This document shows, piece by piece, positions 8,983 to 17,303 of a DNA stretch of 64,000 bases. The notes under the pieces were generated by a model. The model ran no database searches, was not told where the DNA came from, and saw only the letters and a program-made list of their open reading frames with translations. Positions within the stretch are counted from its first letter, which is position 1. Each line of letters starts with the position of its first letter. The stretch comes from Ancylomarina euxina (GTDB lineage Bacteria; Bacteroidota; Bacteroidia; Bacteroidales; Marinifilaceae). Location of the stretch: positions 248,001-312,000 of the forward strand of contig NZ_QQWG01000001.1 of NCBI RefSeq assembly GCF_003863355.1, written 5' to 3'. The position numbers and the translations under genes were made by a program.

Positions 8983-9513
8983 CTATTTATTATCAATCAA
9001 TTTTTTTAATTCATTCCATCTCGGATCAATTTCTTCTTTTTCCGAGTGGTCTTCTAGTTTTTGCATCATTTCTTCGTTGCAAGTGCTGAAACCATCTTCG
9101 TCATCCGGATGGATAAAGTTGATAGGGAAACTCAACAAGATTAACTCGTAAATGTATTGAGCAATTTCAATTTCATTTTCAGATTCTGGCACAACAACTA
9201 CGTCATCAGCCAACTCTTCGTGTTTTTCACCAAATTTAATAAAAAGAGAAGACTCTCCTTTTACTTGAAATGGGAAACGATCTAAACAACGATCGCAAGC
9301 CACGTCAATTTCTCCTGCAATCTCTATATCGAGTGTCATCACAAGGGTTTTCTTTAAAAGCGTTGCTTTTACAGAAATACTACCTTGGAAGTCATTATCG
9401 AATTGAAAATGCTCAAAGAATTTTTCGTCAACCGTGAATTCGAATTCATGACTGTCGTCTTTTAATCCTTTGAAAGGAATCGTGTATTTTGCTAAATAAT
9501 CCAAAATGCTCAA
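8983..9513 (-). CDS. DUF177 / YceD family protein
   Basis: The 176-residue protein reads from a TTG start (MSILDYLAKYTIPFKGLKD). The family hallmark is the cysteine pair CDRCLDRF near residue 93, within a beta-rich domain. YceD proteins are linked to 23S rRNA maturation in plants and some bacteria and are almost always encoded next to rpmF, as here. A possible minus-strand promoter (TACTTTTG at 9525-9532) lies immediately upstream, giving a very short leader. Confidence 0.9.
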   Translation of the reverse strand: MSILDYLAKYTIPFKGLKDDSHEFEFTVDEKFFEHFQFDNDFQGSISVKATLLKKTLVMTLDIEIAGEIDVACDRCLDRFPFQVKGESSLFIKFGEKHEELADDVVVVPESENEIEIAQYIYELILLSFPINFIHPDDEDGFSTCNEEMMQKLEDHSEKEEIDPRWNELKKLIDNK

Positions 9514-9524
9514 ATAAAACTTTG

Positions 9525-9558
9525 CAAAAGTATATAATTTCTAATAGCTATCCTCAAA
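9525..9558 (-). promoter_or_regulatory. Putative Bacteroidota promoter for the YceD-rpmF unit
   Basis: Read on the minus strand, TTTG at 9555-9558 and TACTTTTG at 9525-9532 match the -33 and -7 consensus elements, with 22 bases between them, slightly longer than usual. The start codon is 12 bases downstream of the -7 box. Confidence 0.4.
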
Positions 9559-9768
9559 CTCGAACATCTTTTTTCTCAAAAAGTATGGATTTTTGACTAA
9601 AGAGATTTAGCCGAAATGGCTTAATGTTCAGTTTAATGGATTTATTATAGTCATTTGATTGAAATTTGAACTCCTAGATAGAGGTTTCTTCTCTCTCAAA
9701 TGGGGTGCAAAAATAGGTAGAAATTACCGATTCAAAAATTTTTTAAGCAGTTTTAATAAGCAAAAGCG

Positions 9769-10914
9769 CTAATTTGTAGGCAATAGTATTCGAATGCAGC
9801 TGCCTTTGCCCAGTTCAGAGCGATGAACAAATATTTTTCCACCATGATATTCTTCGATGATTCGCTTAGCAAGTGAAAGACCTAAACCCCATCCGCGCTT
9901 CTTGGTGGTATAGCCTGGTTCGAATATGGCACGATATTGCTTCTTGTGTATGCCTTTGCCTGTATCGCAGATATCTAAGCATAAATTATTTTGTAATTTT
10001 CTTAGGTCAAAACTCAATCGGCCTGCACCGCTCATGGCATCGATGGCATTCTTAGTTGTGTTTTCAATAACCCATGAAAAGAGTTCCTTATTTAATCTCG
10101 TTTTGCAATCTATAGATTCTCCAATATTAACGGAAAACTCAATTTTATTGGATGATCTTTTTTTAAGGTAGTTGATACTTTCTTCTAATATCTGTTTGAT
10201 ATCGTTGGAAACCAGCACAGGTCTAGAACCGATTTTAGAGAATCTCTCAGCAATTACTTCCAGTCGTTCTACATCTTTGCCCATTTCCTGAGTTAAGCTT
10301 TTGTCAATATCTGAATCTTTAAGCAATTCCATCCAGGCAAGAAGTGAGCTTATTGGAGTGCCTAGTTGATGAGCTGTTTCCTTCGACATACCGACCCATA
10401 CCTGATCTTGTTCGGCCTTTTTACTTATAGTGAATACGAGATAGGCAAGAAGAACCAAAAAAGCAATTAAACCCAGTTGAATAAATGGGTAGAGTGCTAG
10501 TTGTTTTAAAAGGCTGGAATCGTCGTAATAAAGGATAGTTTTTACACCATAAAGCTCTATTTCGAAGCTCAAACCACTACTCTTCATTTTCTCTAATTCA
10601 CTACGCAGCTCTGCAATACTATCTTTTCTGGAAAACTTAAGATTACGATGATCAATGATCTCATTTTCCTCGTTGGTAAGAATAATTGGAATGGTTTCAT
10701 TTTGTTCGAGGATCTTTAATAATAATCGGCTATCATGATTTAAATCGGAATCGATGCTAGCCAATGCTTCTGCCCACAATTTCACCTTTTTCTCTTCTTC
10801 CTTAGCCAATTCTTTAACCAAGCTACTGGTGTAAAATATGGAGCCCAGCACGATGAATCCTGCAAAGAGTAGAAAGCCAATCTTCCATTGGCGTTTTTTT
10901 AAAAAGATATTCAT
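9769..10914 (-). CDS. Sensor histidine kinase, orphan
   Basis: The 381-residue protein has an N-terminal membrane helix (about residues 12-32), a roughly 105-residue periplasmic sensor region, and a second helix (about 140-163). A HisKA dimerisation segment carries the phosphoacceptor His182 (SKETAHQLGTPISSLL). The ATPase domain shows the N-box ENTTKNAIDAM, G1 box DICDTGKGI and G2 box RGWGLGLSLAKRI. It autophosphorylates and would pass phosphate to a response regulator. No response regulator is adjacent, so the partner must be elsewhere. The sensor region resembles no ligand domain I know. Confidence 0.92.
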   Translation of the reverse strand: MNIFLKKRQWKIGFLLFAGFIVLGSIFYTSSLVKELAKEEEKKVKLWAEALASIDSDLNHDSRLLLKILEQNETIPIILTNEENEIIDHRNLKFSRKDSIAELRSELEKMKSSGLSFEIELYGVKTILYYDDSSLLKQLALYPFIQLGLIAFLVLLAYLVFTISKKAEQDQVWVGMSKETAHQLGTPISSLLAWMELLKDSDIDKSLTQEMGKDVERLEVIAERFSKIGSRPVLVSNDIKQILEESINYLKKRSSNKIEFSVNIGESIDCKTRLNKELFSWVIENTTKNAIDAMSGAGRLSFDLRKLQNNLCLDICDTGKGIHKKQYRAIFEPGYTTKKRGWGLGLSLAKRIIEEYHGGKIFVHRSELGKGSCIRILLPTN

Positions 10915-11010
10915 CTATTAGTTGTTTTCTTGCTGAGGGTCTTTTTCGATTTCGAAATAAATTTCATTTAAAGATGCTAATTATTTATTGTACTGTTCTT
11001 TATTAGCATC

Positions 11011-11067
11011 AAAAAAAAAGACTGATACAATGAAAACAGCATTTGTGTTTTATTATTGTATCAGTCT
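11011..11067 (-). terminator. Strong terminator of the selenouridine synthase gene
   Basis: The 13-bp perfect stem AGACTGATACAAT / ATTGTATCAGTCT has an inner AAAACA/TGTTTT pairing. On the minus strand it is followed by nine T residues. It lies 22 bases after the stop of the gene at 11089-12117. Confidence 0.85.
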
Positions 11068-11088
11068 CTCTTTATGTCCTTGACTTAT

Positions 11089-12117
11089 CTATTTAAGCTT
11101 TTGTAGATATTCGATAAGGTATCTGGCGTTTTGTTCCGGCTCATCCTTTTCAATCTCTATTCTGTAAACCTCTTGTGTGGTTCTTGTATCAAGACCGTGT
11201 CCATATGCTTTATCGTAGTAATCTAGTGTGATATCGGCAACTGTAGCATAATCACCCAGTTCTAAACTATCGAAGGCTTTTTTAACCTTTAAGCCTCCCA
11301 AGCGTTTTTCTATCTTCTTGCACATCTGTTTAAGTAAATCAATGTCGAAACAAGCGTATTCCTTTACCAGACGTTTGATACGCTCCGATTTTGGAACAAT
11401 GATGGCTAAAAGCGGAGCCTTTCTCATTTGAGCAAAAAGCGGGTCGTTAATCCATACAGATCCAACTGCATGACTCTCGTCTTCGGTCCAGATTGGCTTA
11501 GAATGATCGAATTCCAACCAGGCTTGACCTAATAAATTCTCAAAATGCTCCGTTGTTGGTTGATCGTCCTGTCCTAGGGCTCCAAATGCAGAACCCTTGT
11601 GATTTGCAATTCCCTCAAGATCGAGAACTTGTTCGCCCAGATCGCTTAGTTTGTGTAAAACTTCTGTTTTACCGCTACCTGTATAACCACCAATGACCAC
11701 CAAATTTGTAGGCCAGGAAAAAGATTCACGTATGTAATGGCGATAAGCTTTATAGCCACCAACAAGTAGGCTGGGTTTAAGACCTGCTGTTTCGAATAGC
11801 CAAGCCATACTACCAGATCGCATTCCACCTCGCCAACAATGTATTAAGACTTCACCATTAACGGCTATTTTTTTTGCTCTTTTAACAAACACAGATAATT
11901 TTGGTCCAACCAATTCTAAACCTAAAAGAACCGCAGCATCTTTACTTGAACGCTTGTATTTCGTTCCGACCTGAGCACGTTCTTCGTTAGTGAAAATTGG
12001 AATGTTAACAGCACCAGGAATGTGCCCTTGTTCAAATTCAGCAGGCGTTCTTACGTCTATCATTGGAATTGTTTTTCCTTTTTCAAGAAAGTCTTGTGCT
12101 GATAATTTAATGACCAT
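11089..12117 (-). CDS. mnmH: tRNA 2-selenouridine synthase
   Basis: The 342-residue protein has the two-part layout of MnmH/SelU. An N-terminal rhodanese domain (residues 1-130) has the catalytic Cys94 in HCWRGGMRSGSM, and a P-loop ATPase-like domain begins with GGYTGSGKT (143-151). The enzyme replaces sulfur by selenium in 2-thiouridine at the wobble position of tRNAs for Lys, Glu and Gln, via a geranylated intermediate, using selenophosphate. Selenophosphate synthase (selD) is not in the window and should be elsewhere if this enzyme is active. It is monocistronic, flanked by hairpins on both sides. Confidence 0.95.
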   Translation of the reverse strand: MVIKLSAQDFLEKGKTIPMIDVRTPAEFEQGHIPGAVNIPIFTNEERAQVGTKYKRSSKDAAVLLGLELVGPKLSVFVKRAKKIAVNGEVLIHCWRGGMRSGSMAWLFETAGLKPSLLVGGYKAYRHYIRESFSWPTNLVVIGGYTGSGKTEVLHKLSDLGEQVLDLEGIANHKGSAFGALGQDDQPTTEHFENLLGQAWLEFDHSKPIWTEDESHAVGSVWINDPLFAQMRKAPLLAIIVPKSERIKRLVKEYACFDIDLLKQMCKKIEKRLGGLKVKKAFDSLELGDYATVADITLDYYDKAYGHGLDTRTTQEVYRIEIEKDEPEQNARYLIEYLQKLK

Positions 12118-12135
12118 GTTTTTAGATAAAAATTG

Positions 12136-12163
12136 TCCCGTCCTCAGTTGTTGAGGAGCGGGA
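12136..12163 (-). terminator. Terminator of the AIM24-family gene
   Basis: TCCCGTCCTCA pairs with TGAGGA-(G)-CGGGA with one bulged base. On the minus strand it is followed by CAATTTTTA. It lies between the AIM24-family stop at 12214 and the mnmH start at 12117. Confidence 0.6.
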
Positions 12164-12213
12164 TTATAAATAAGTATATGTGGGTGTGCTTAATCTATTT
12201 GTGAATCGAAGTC

Positions 12214-12981
12214 TTAGCCTTCAAGGAATTCGCCTAATATTGAACTGCTACCTTTTCTGGTGTTACTGCCCATAGGAGAGATAGCTTGAATCAGTTTTCT
12301 AATTGGCATAGATTGCAGATAAACCTTACCTGTCCCACGTAGAGTTGCTAAAAATAGACCTTCACCACCGAAAACCATCGATTTTAAACCTCCAGCTTTT
12401 TCAATTGAAAATTCAATGCCTTCTTCAAAAGCGACGACACAACCTGTATCAACTCTTAAGGTTTGGTTATTTAATTGTTTCTCAATTACTGTACCTCCTG
12501 CATGCACAAAGGCTTTCCCATCGCCTTGAAGTTTTTGTAGGATAAATCCTTCACCACCAAAGAAAGTCGCTCCTAATTTTTTATTGAAAGCAATACTAAC
12601 CTTGGTTCCAAGAGCTGCACAAAGGAAACCGTCTTTCTGAACAATTAATGTTCCTCCAGATTGCTTTAAATCAATTGGCATAATAGTACCTGGGTATGGT
12701 GCTGAAAAGGCAACTTTTGCTTTTCCATAACCTCTATGAGTAAAGTGAGTCAGGAAAAGTGATTCACCTGTAATCATACGTGAACCTGCCGATAATAACT
12801 TGCCAAACAAGCCAGCTTCAGGTTCCGATCCATCTCCCATTTTAGCTTCAAACTGAATACCTTCTTCCATATAAGTCATGGCTCCAGCTTCAGCAATTAC
12901 AGTTTCGTTTGGGTCTAATTCAATCTCAACCAATTGAATGTCGTTACCATAAATTTTATAATCGATTTCGTGTGAACGCAT
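12214..12981 (-). CDS. TIGR00266 / AIM24 family protein
   Basis: The 255-residue protein begins with the family pattern [31 protein letters not shown] in which AEAG(A)M and a Gly-rich beta repeat are typical. Later repeats include [14 protein letters not shown] and [14 protein letters not shown]. The fold is a trefoil of beta-strands related to tryptophan-RNA attenuator-like proteins. Mitochondrial AIM24 relatives affect inner-membrane organisation, but the bacterial role is not established. The gene stands alone between rsgA and mnmH. Confidence 0.88.
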   Translation of the reverse strand: MRSHEIDYKIYGNDIQLVEIELDPNETVIAEAGAMTYMEEGIQFEAKMGDGSEPEAGLFGKLLSAGSRMITGESLFLTHFTHRGYGKAKVAFSAPYPGTIMPIDLKQSGGTLIVQKDGFLCAALGTKVSIAFNKKLGATFFGGEGFILQKLQGDGKAFVHAGGTVIEKQLNNQTLRVDTGCVVAFEEGIEFSIEKAGGLKSMVFGGEGLFLATLRGTGKVYLQSMPIRKLIQAISPMGSNTRKGSSSILGEFLEG

Positions 12982-13102
12982 ATTTTTTAAGTGTTGGGTT
13001 AAAGAAATAAAGGTTCAAGATATAAGGATTTAGCCTAAACTCAAAGAGGCGTGAAGCCCAGTTTTAGAATTTAACTTTTGTTAAATATTCCTATGCTTAA
13101 GC

Positions 13103-14026
13103 CTATCGGTATTTTAATTCTTCGTCTTCAGACATCATGCCCCAATAGCTATCGTAGCGAGATTCTGCAATTTCCCCATTCTCAACAGCTTTCTTAACAG
13201 CACATTTAGGTTCGTGCATATGCGTGCAATTGTGAAATTGACAATGTTTAGAAGTTCTGAAAATTTCAGGAAAGAAGTGAAACATCTCTTCTTTTTTCAT
13301 ATCAAATGTGCCGAATCCTCGAATTCCTGGTGTATCAATAATGTAGCCACTGAAATCAAGCTCGAACATCTCTGAAAAAGTTGTCGTGTGTCTACCTGAA
13401 GAATGTGATTCTGAGATTTCACCCGTTTTAAGGTCTAAACCTGGCTGGATAAGATTGATTAATGTTGATTTTCCAACACCCGAGTGCCCTGAAAGAAGGT
13501 TGATTTTACCTTTCATCTCTTCTTTAAGCACATCCATGTTTAAGCCAGTTTTGGCTGAAACTTCGAAACACTTATAACCAATGTTCTGGTAGATGTTTTT
13601 AAGTTCTTGTAATTGCACAAGGTCTTTTTCTCTATAACGATCAACCTTGTTAAAAACTAGGTTTACAGGAATATTGTAGGCTTCAGCAGCTGCCAAAAAA
13701 CGATCGATAAAAGTACTTGTAGTAAGTGGGTAGTTAACAGTCACAATTAAGAAAGCGTGATCGATATTAGCTGCAATAATCTGACTACTTTTTGAAAGAT
13801 TAGTTGATTTACGGATAATATAATTTTTTCTGTCGTGGATTTTTACAATGACATTTGAATCTTTATCCTGATTAAATTCAACCATATCACCTACCGAGAT
13901 TGGATTGGTTGTGCGGATTCCATCCATACGAAAACGACCTTTGATTCTACAGTCGTGAACTTCTCCATCATCGGTTTTAACGGTATACCAACTACCTGTT
14001 GATTTTATGACTAATCCTTCTTTCAC
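13103..14026 (-). CDS. rsgA: Ribosome small-subunit-dependent GTPase A
   Basis: The 307-residue protein starts with GTG. It has an N-terminal OB-fold, then a circularly permuted GTPase in which the G4 motif NKVD (126-129) comes before the P-loop GHSGVGKST (180-188) and G3 DTPG (231-234). The C-terminal zinc knuckle uses Cys262, Cys267, His269 or His271, and Cys275 (HCQFHNCTHMHEPKC). RsgA checks and releases factors during late 30S subunit assembly. The permuted order and knuckle make the call secure. Confidence 0.97.
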   Translation of the reverse strand: MKEGLVIKSTGSWYTVKTDDGEVHDCRIKGRFRMDGIRTTNPISVGDMVEFNQDKDSNVIVKIHDRKNYIIRKSTNLSKSSQIIAANIDHAFLIVTVNYPLTTSTFIDRFLAAAEAYNIPVNLVFNKVDRYREKDLVQLQELKNIYQNIGYKCFEVSAKTGLNMDVLKEEMKGKINLLSGHSGVGKSTLINLIQPGLDLKTGEISESHSSGRHTTTFSEMFELDFSGYIIDTPGIRGFGTFDMKKEEMFHFFPEIFRTSKHCQFHNCTHMHEPKCAVKKAVENGEIAESRYDSYWGMMSEDEELKYR

Positions 14027-14257
14027 AGTTTGTTATGTTTTTTGAAAAGGCTGAATCGCACTTCTCACTGATCTTGCTTATTGATAGACGATTTGACTTG
14101 TCAGTTATAATCCTGAAAGATATCGGTCTTAATTATTCAACAAAAATAGTATTTTTTTGTGGATTAGCTTTTTAGAAATGAGTTACCTGCTCTATTCTTA
14201 TTAATTTAGTTTGAATTAGCGTCCCGCAGGGAAGTAGCTAGATTTTAAAAGACAGAT

Positions 14258-14608
14258 TTATTGGACTTTCTGAAAAATAAAACTCCCGTAAATGCCTTGA
14301 TTGTCTAGACTTTCTCCCTCGATAGTAAATTCGTTTAATAACACACCTTTCCAGCAGTCGAGTTCATAAAAAATGCTTTGATCTGAATGGATAATATCGT
14401 ATTCCGTCGCTTGTAAAATAACTTGACTACCATTAATTTCACCTTCGACAAACTCTTGAACCATCACAGAATTAGATGAATCAATATTTTCTAGAAAGAT
14501 GATCTTGCCAATAAGCCGTTTCCCTATCTGCTTGAGAAAGAGTTCACCTTTGGCTTTCCCATAGCTGTAATCTTCTTCATAGAGCCATTTTCCACTTAGG
14601 CTATCCAT
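14258..14608 (-). CDS. Small protein of unknown function
   Basis: I chose the ATG at 14608 (MDSLSGKWLYEEDYSYG); an in-frame TTG lies three codons upstream. The roughly 116-residue product is predicted to be mostly beta strands (LFLKQIGKRLIGKIIFLEN, VILQATEYDII, IFYELDCWKGVLLNEF) without signal peptide or membrane segment. The GKW...G.L.L.Q.G..L.G pattern resembles small lipocalin-like domains, but I cannot assign a family. It lies alone between rsgA and tRNA-Gln. Confidence 0.6.
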   Translation of the reverse strand: MDSLSGKWLYEEDYSYGKAKGELFLKQIGKRLIGKIIFLENIDSSNSVMVQEFVEGEINGSQVILQATEYDIIHSDQSIFYELDCWKGVLLNEFTIEGESLDNQGIYGSFIFQKVQ

Positions 14609-14706
14609 ATCAAGCAATTATTTTTTTTTGTTTGACTCAAAATATTTTACACTCAGTAAGATACAAAACAATGCTGAAAAAAAACGTTTTTTTTCCTGCG
14701 TGAGGC

Positions 14707-14737
14707 TTTGTTGAAAAAGAAAAATCTCATATATTTG
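14707..14737 (+). promoter_or_regulatory. Bacteroidota promoter of tRNA-Gln copy 1
   Basis: TTTG at 14707-14710 and TATATTTG at 14730-14737 match the -33 and -7 elements, 19 bases apart. The mature tRNA begins 35 bases downstream. Confidence 0.75.
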
Positions 14738-14771
14738 CAGCGTCTTAGTCAGAAATGACCGACAAAGTGAT

Positions 14772-14845
14772 TGTCCCGTGGTGTAATGGTAACACACCTG
14801 GTTTTGGTCCAGGCATTTAAGGTTCGAGTCCTTACGGGACAACCA
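14772..14845 (+). tRNA. tRNA-Gln (anticodon TTG), copy 1
   Basis: The cloverleaf is complete: acceptor TGTCCCG / CGGGACA, anticodon stem CCTGG / CCAGG with loop TTTTGGT giving anticodon TTG, T-arm GGTTCGAGTCC, discriminator A and encoded CCA. It decodes CAA (and probably CAG). It is followed directly by a terminator, so it is transcribed alone. Confidence 0.96.
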
Positions 14846-14851
14846 ATATTT

Positions 14852-14882
14852 AAGCTTCGAATTTTTATTCGGAGCTTTTTTT
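14852..14882 (+). terminator. Terminator of tRNA-Gln copy 1
   Basis: AAGCTTCGAA pairs with TTCGGAGCTT (one G-T pair) around an AT loop, followed by seven T residues. Confidence 0.85.
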
Positions 14883-14986
14883 GTACCCAGATTCTGACCG
14901 AATATAGTCTAAAGAACATATCATTTCGAGAATAATGTGCTTTGAATATGACTAATTTTGCTGCCTTAAAATCAAATAAACACACC

Positions 14987-16621
14987 ATGTCAAAATTATT
15001 TAACCCCAAACTGTTTAGCCTTTTAAAAGCTGGAATTGATAAAAAGCAAATTTCGAATGATGTCATGGCTGGTATTGTTGTTGGTATTGTGGCACTTCCA
15101 CTTGCCATTGCTTTTGCTGTTGCTTCGGGTGTGTCGCCAGATAAGGGTTTGATAACGGCAATTGTAGCAGGTTTACTCATTTCATTTTTGGGAGGAAGTC
15201 GTGTACAGATTGGTGGACCTACAGGTGCATTTATTGTTATTGTTTATGGTATTGTTGAAACTCATGGCGTTGGAGGCTTGATTATTTCAACCATTATGGC
15301 AGGTGTCCTTTTGGTGATATTTGGTTGCCTAAAATTGGGAACGCTGCTTAAATATTTTCCACATCCCTTGATTGTTGGTTTCACAAGTGGTATCGCTTTG
15401 GTAATCTTTTCAACTCAGATTAAAGATGCTTTTGGATTGGATATCGATAAAGTCCCCTCTGATTTTCTGGCAAAATGGGAATTATATTTTACACAGATTC
15501 ATACTTTAAATACAACAGCTTTAATTTTAACTGTAGCTACCATTTTAATTAGTGTTTATTCAAAGAAAATAACGAGTAAGATACCTGGTTCATTTATTGC
15601 GATTATCGCAATAACAGTAGCCGTACAATTATTCGACCTTCCTGTTACAACCATTGAGTCATTCTTTGGGGAGATTCCAACTACGATTAGTATCAGTTTT
15701 CCAGCTATCGAGTGGGCAAACTTAAGTCAATATATTGCTCCTGCCATTACAATTGCTTTGCTTGGAGCTATAGAGTCTTTATTATCTGCGGTTGTTGCTG
15801 ATGGTATGATAGGAGGTAATCATCGTTCGAATACCGAATTGATAGCACAGGGAATTGCGAATATAGTAACACCTTTCTTTGGTGGAATTCCAGCGACTGG
15901 AGCTATTGCACGTACAGCCACGAATATTAAAAATGGTGGCAGAAGTCCTATCGCGGGTATTGTCCACGCGTTGACCTTACTACTGATTATGCTTTTCTTT
16001 GGGAAGTGGGCAAAACTGATCCCGATGTCCTGTCTGGCTGGTGTATTGATTGTTGTTTCTTACAACATGAGTGAGTGGCGTGTTTTCCGATCTATTCTAA
16101 AAAGTTCGGGTTTTGATATTCTTGTTCTTCTAACAACATTCTTCTTGACTGTTTTGGTTGATTTAACGATTGCTATTGAAGTTGGTGTGGTGCTGTCAGC
16201 AGTTCTTTTTATGAAGAGAATGGCCGACAAAGGCGAACAGATTCAAAAAGATGTGAATGTAGATTTAATTGAAGATTATAGCGATTTGCCTAAGGATATA
16301 TCGGTTTACGAGATTAGTGGTCCTTTCTTTTTTGCATCCGCTAAGCAGTATGCTCAGTTGATTCAGCAAATTGGCTTAAAGAGTAAAACCATAGTGATTC
16401 GAATGCGACATGTTCCTTTTATAGATGCAACGGGCTTTCACAACTTTAAGGCTGTGATCAATTCACTTCAGAATTCCAATGTTAAGATTATTCTCTCAGG
16501 CGTAAACGAATCTGTATTAATGGATATGGAAAAGTACAATTTGATCTCTAAGATTGGTGAAGATCATATATTCGATTCATTCAACCATGCTTTAGATTAC
16601 GCCAGAGCCACTTATAATTAA
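14987..16621 (+). CDS. SulP family anion transporter with STAS domain
   Basis: Possible starts are TTG at 14942 and ATG at 14948, but the ATG at 14987 (MSKLFNPKLFSLLKAG) is the most natural; the protein is then 544 residues. It has about 10-12 transmembrane helices with the SulP signature (ALPLAIAFAVASGVSPDKGL; GSRVQIGGPTGAFIVIV). It ends in a cytosolic STAS domain (about residues 420-540) with IDATGFHNFKAV. SulP proteins move sulfate, bicarbonate or other anions, and sequence alone does not settle which. The stop overlaps that of the convergent folK by 4 bases. Confidence 0.93.
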   Translation: MSKLFNPKLFSLLKAGIDKKQISNDVMAGIVVGIVALPLAIAFAVASGVSPDKGLITAIVAGLLISFLGGSRVQIGGPTGAFIVIVYGIVETHGVGGLIISTIMAGVLLVIFGCLKLGTLLKYFPHPLIVGFTSGIALVIFSTQIKDAFGLDIDKVPSDFLAKWELYFTQIHTLNTTALILTVATILISVYSKKITSKIPGSFIAIIAITVAVQLFDLPVTTIESFFGEIPTTISISFPAIEWANLSQYIAPAITIALLGAIESLLSAVVADGMIGGNHRSNTELIAQGIANIVTPFFGGIPATGAIARTATNIKNGGRSPIAGIVHALTLLLIMLFFGKWAKLIPMSCLAGVLIVVSYNMSEWRVFRSILKSSGFDILVLLTTFFLTVLVDLTIAIEVGVVLSAVLFMKRMADKGEQIQKDVNVDLIEDYSDLPKDISVYEISGPFFFASAKQYAQLIQQIGLKSKTIVIRMRHVPFIDATGFHNFKAVINSLQNSNVKIILSGVNESVLMDMEKYNLISKIGEDHIFDSFNHALDYARATYN

Positions 16622-17103
16622 TTGAATTTTTTGACTTTTAGTTCATCTGTGCATTCTTTTTTAAGCGTTTTGATGCTCTTTTTTAATACAGGGTGTATAA
16701 AATCAGGTATGAGTTCTTCTAGAGGGAAAAGCGCAAATGATCGTTCATGAATTCTAGGATGAGGAACAGATAGTCTGTCATTTTCTATTAATTCATCACC
16801 ATAGAACAAGATGTCAATATCAATGGTTCGTTCGCAGTACTGTGTGGTTTTGCGAACGCGACCTAATTCCTTCTCTATAGCTTGGGTTCTATTTAGTATC
16901 TCTAGGGCAGATAAATTTGAATCGAAAGCAATAACCTGGTTTAGAAAATTCTGTTCGTGGGTGAAACCCCAAGGTTCAGTTTCGTAAAGAGACGAAGCAT
17001 GAACGAATTCACCGATCTGATTTGTCATCTTTCTGACTGCTTCAGACAATAATTCTTCACGATTTCCAATATTACCACCTAATAAAAAATAGATTCTAGT
17101 CAT
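16618..17103 (-). CDS. folK: 2-amino-4-hydroxy-6-hydroxymethyldihydropteridine diphosphokinase
   Basis: The 161-residue HPPK transfers pyrophosphate from ATP to the pterin precursor in folate synthesis. Family motifs are visible in order: LLGGNIGNREELL, YETEPWGF, FLNQV, the active-site signature RTIDIDILFYGD near residue 95, and PHPRIHERSFALFPLEEL. The last 20 residues are a Lys-rich tail. The gene converges on the SulP gene, and their stop codons overlap, leaving no room for a separate terminator. Confidence 0.96.
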   Translation of the reverse strand: MTRIYFLLGGNIGNREELLSEAVRKMTNQIGEFVHASSLYETEPWGFTHEQNFLNQVIAFDSNLSALEILNRTQAIEKELGRVRKTTQYCERTIDIDILFYGDELIENDRLSVPHPRIHERSFALFPLEELIPDFIHPVLKKSIKTLKKECTDELKVKKFN

Positions 17104-17303
17104 AAATTATCTGTTTGAACGGCAAAAAAACTAAAGAAATCTTACTCAGCAAAATATACATCGAAAAATAAGTCTTATTAATCGTCTTCATTTACAAAAT
17201 AGATATATTTGTTATGAGAATCAGATTAATACTTTCTATTGATTTCGAATCTTAAATTTAAACTAACCGACCAAAAGAAAACTAATTTTCAAATTAAACG
17301 TTT

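Larger units (their letters stand above)
14770..14882 (+). repeat. 113-bp direct repeat, copy 1 (tRNA-Gln plus terminator)
   Basis: This block is identical, base for base by eye, to 25121-25233. It runs from two bases before the mature tRNA to the end of the terminator T-run. Flanking sequence on both sides differs between copies. Confidence 0.9.

Noticed and set aside
14749-15180. Minus-strand open frame across tRNA-Gln and the SulP start
   Set aside because: It runs through a tRNA and an active coding region on the other strand; no family match.
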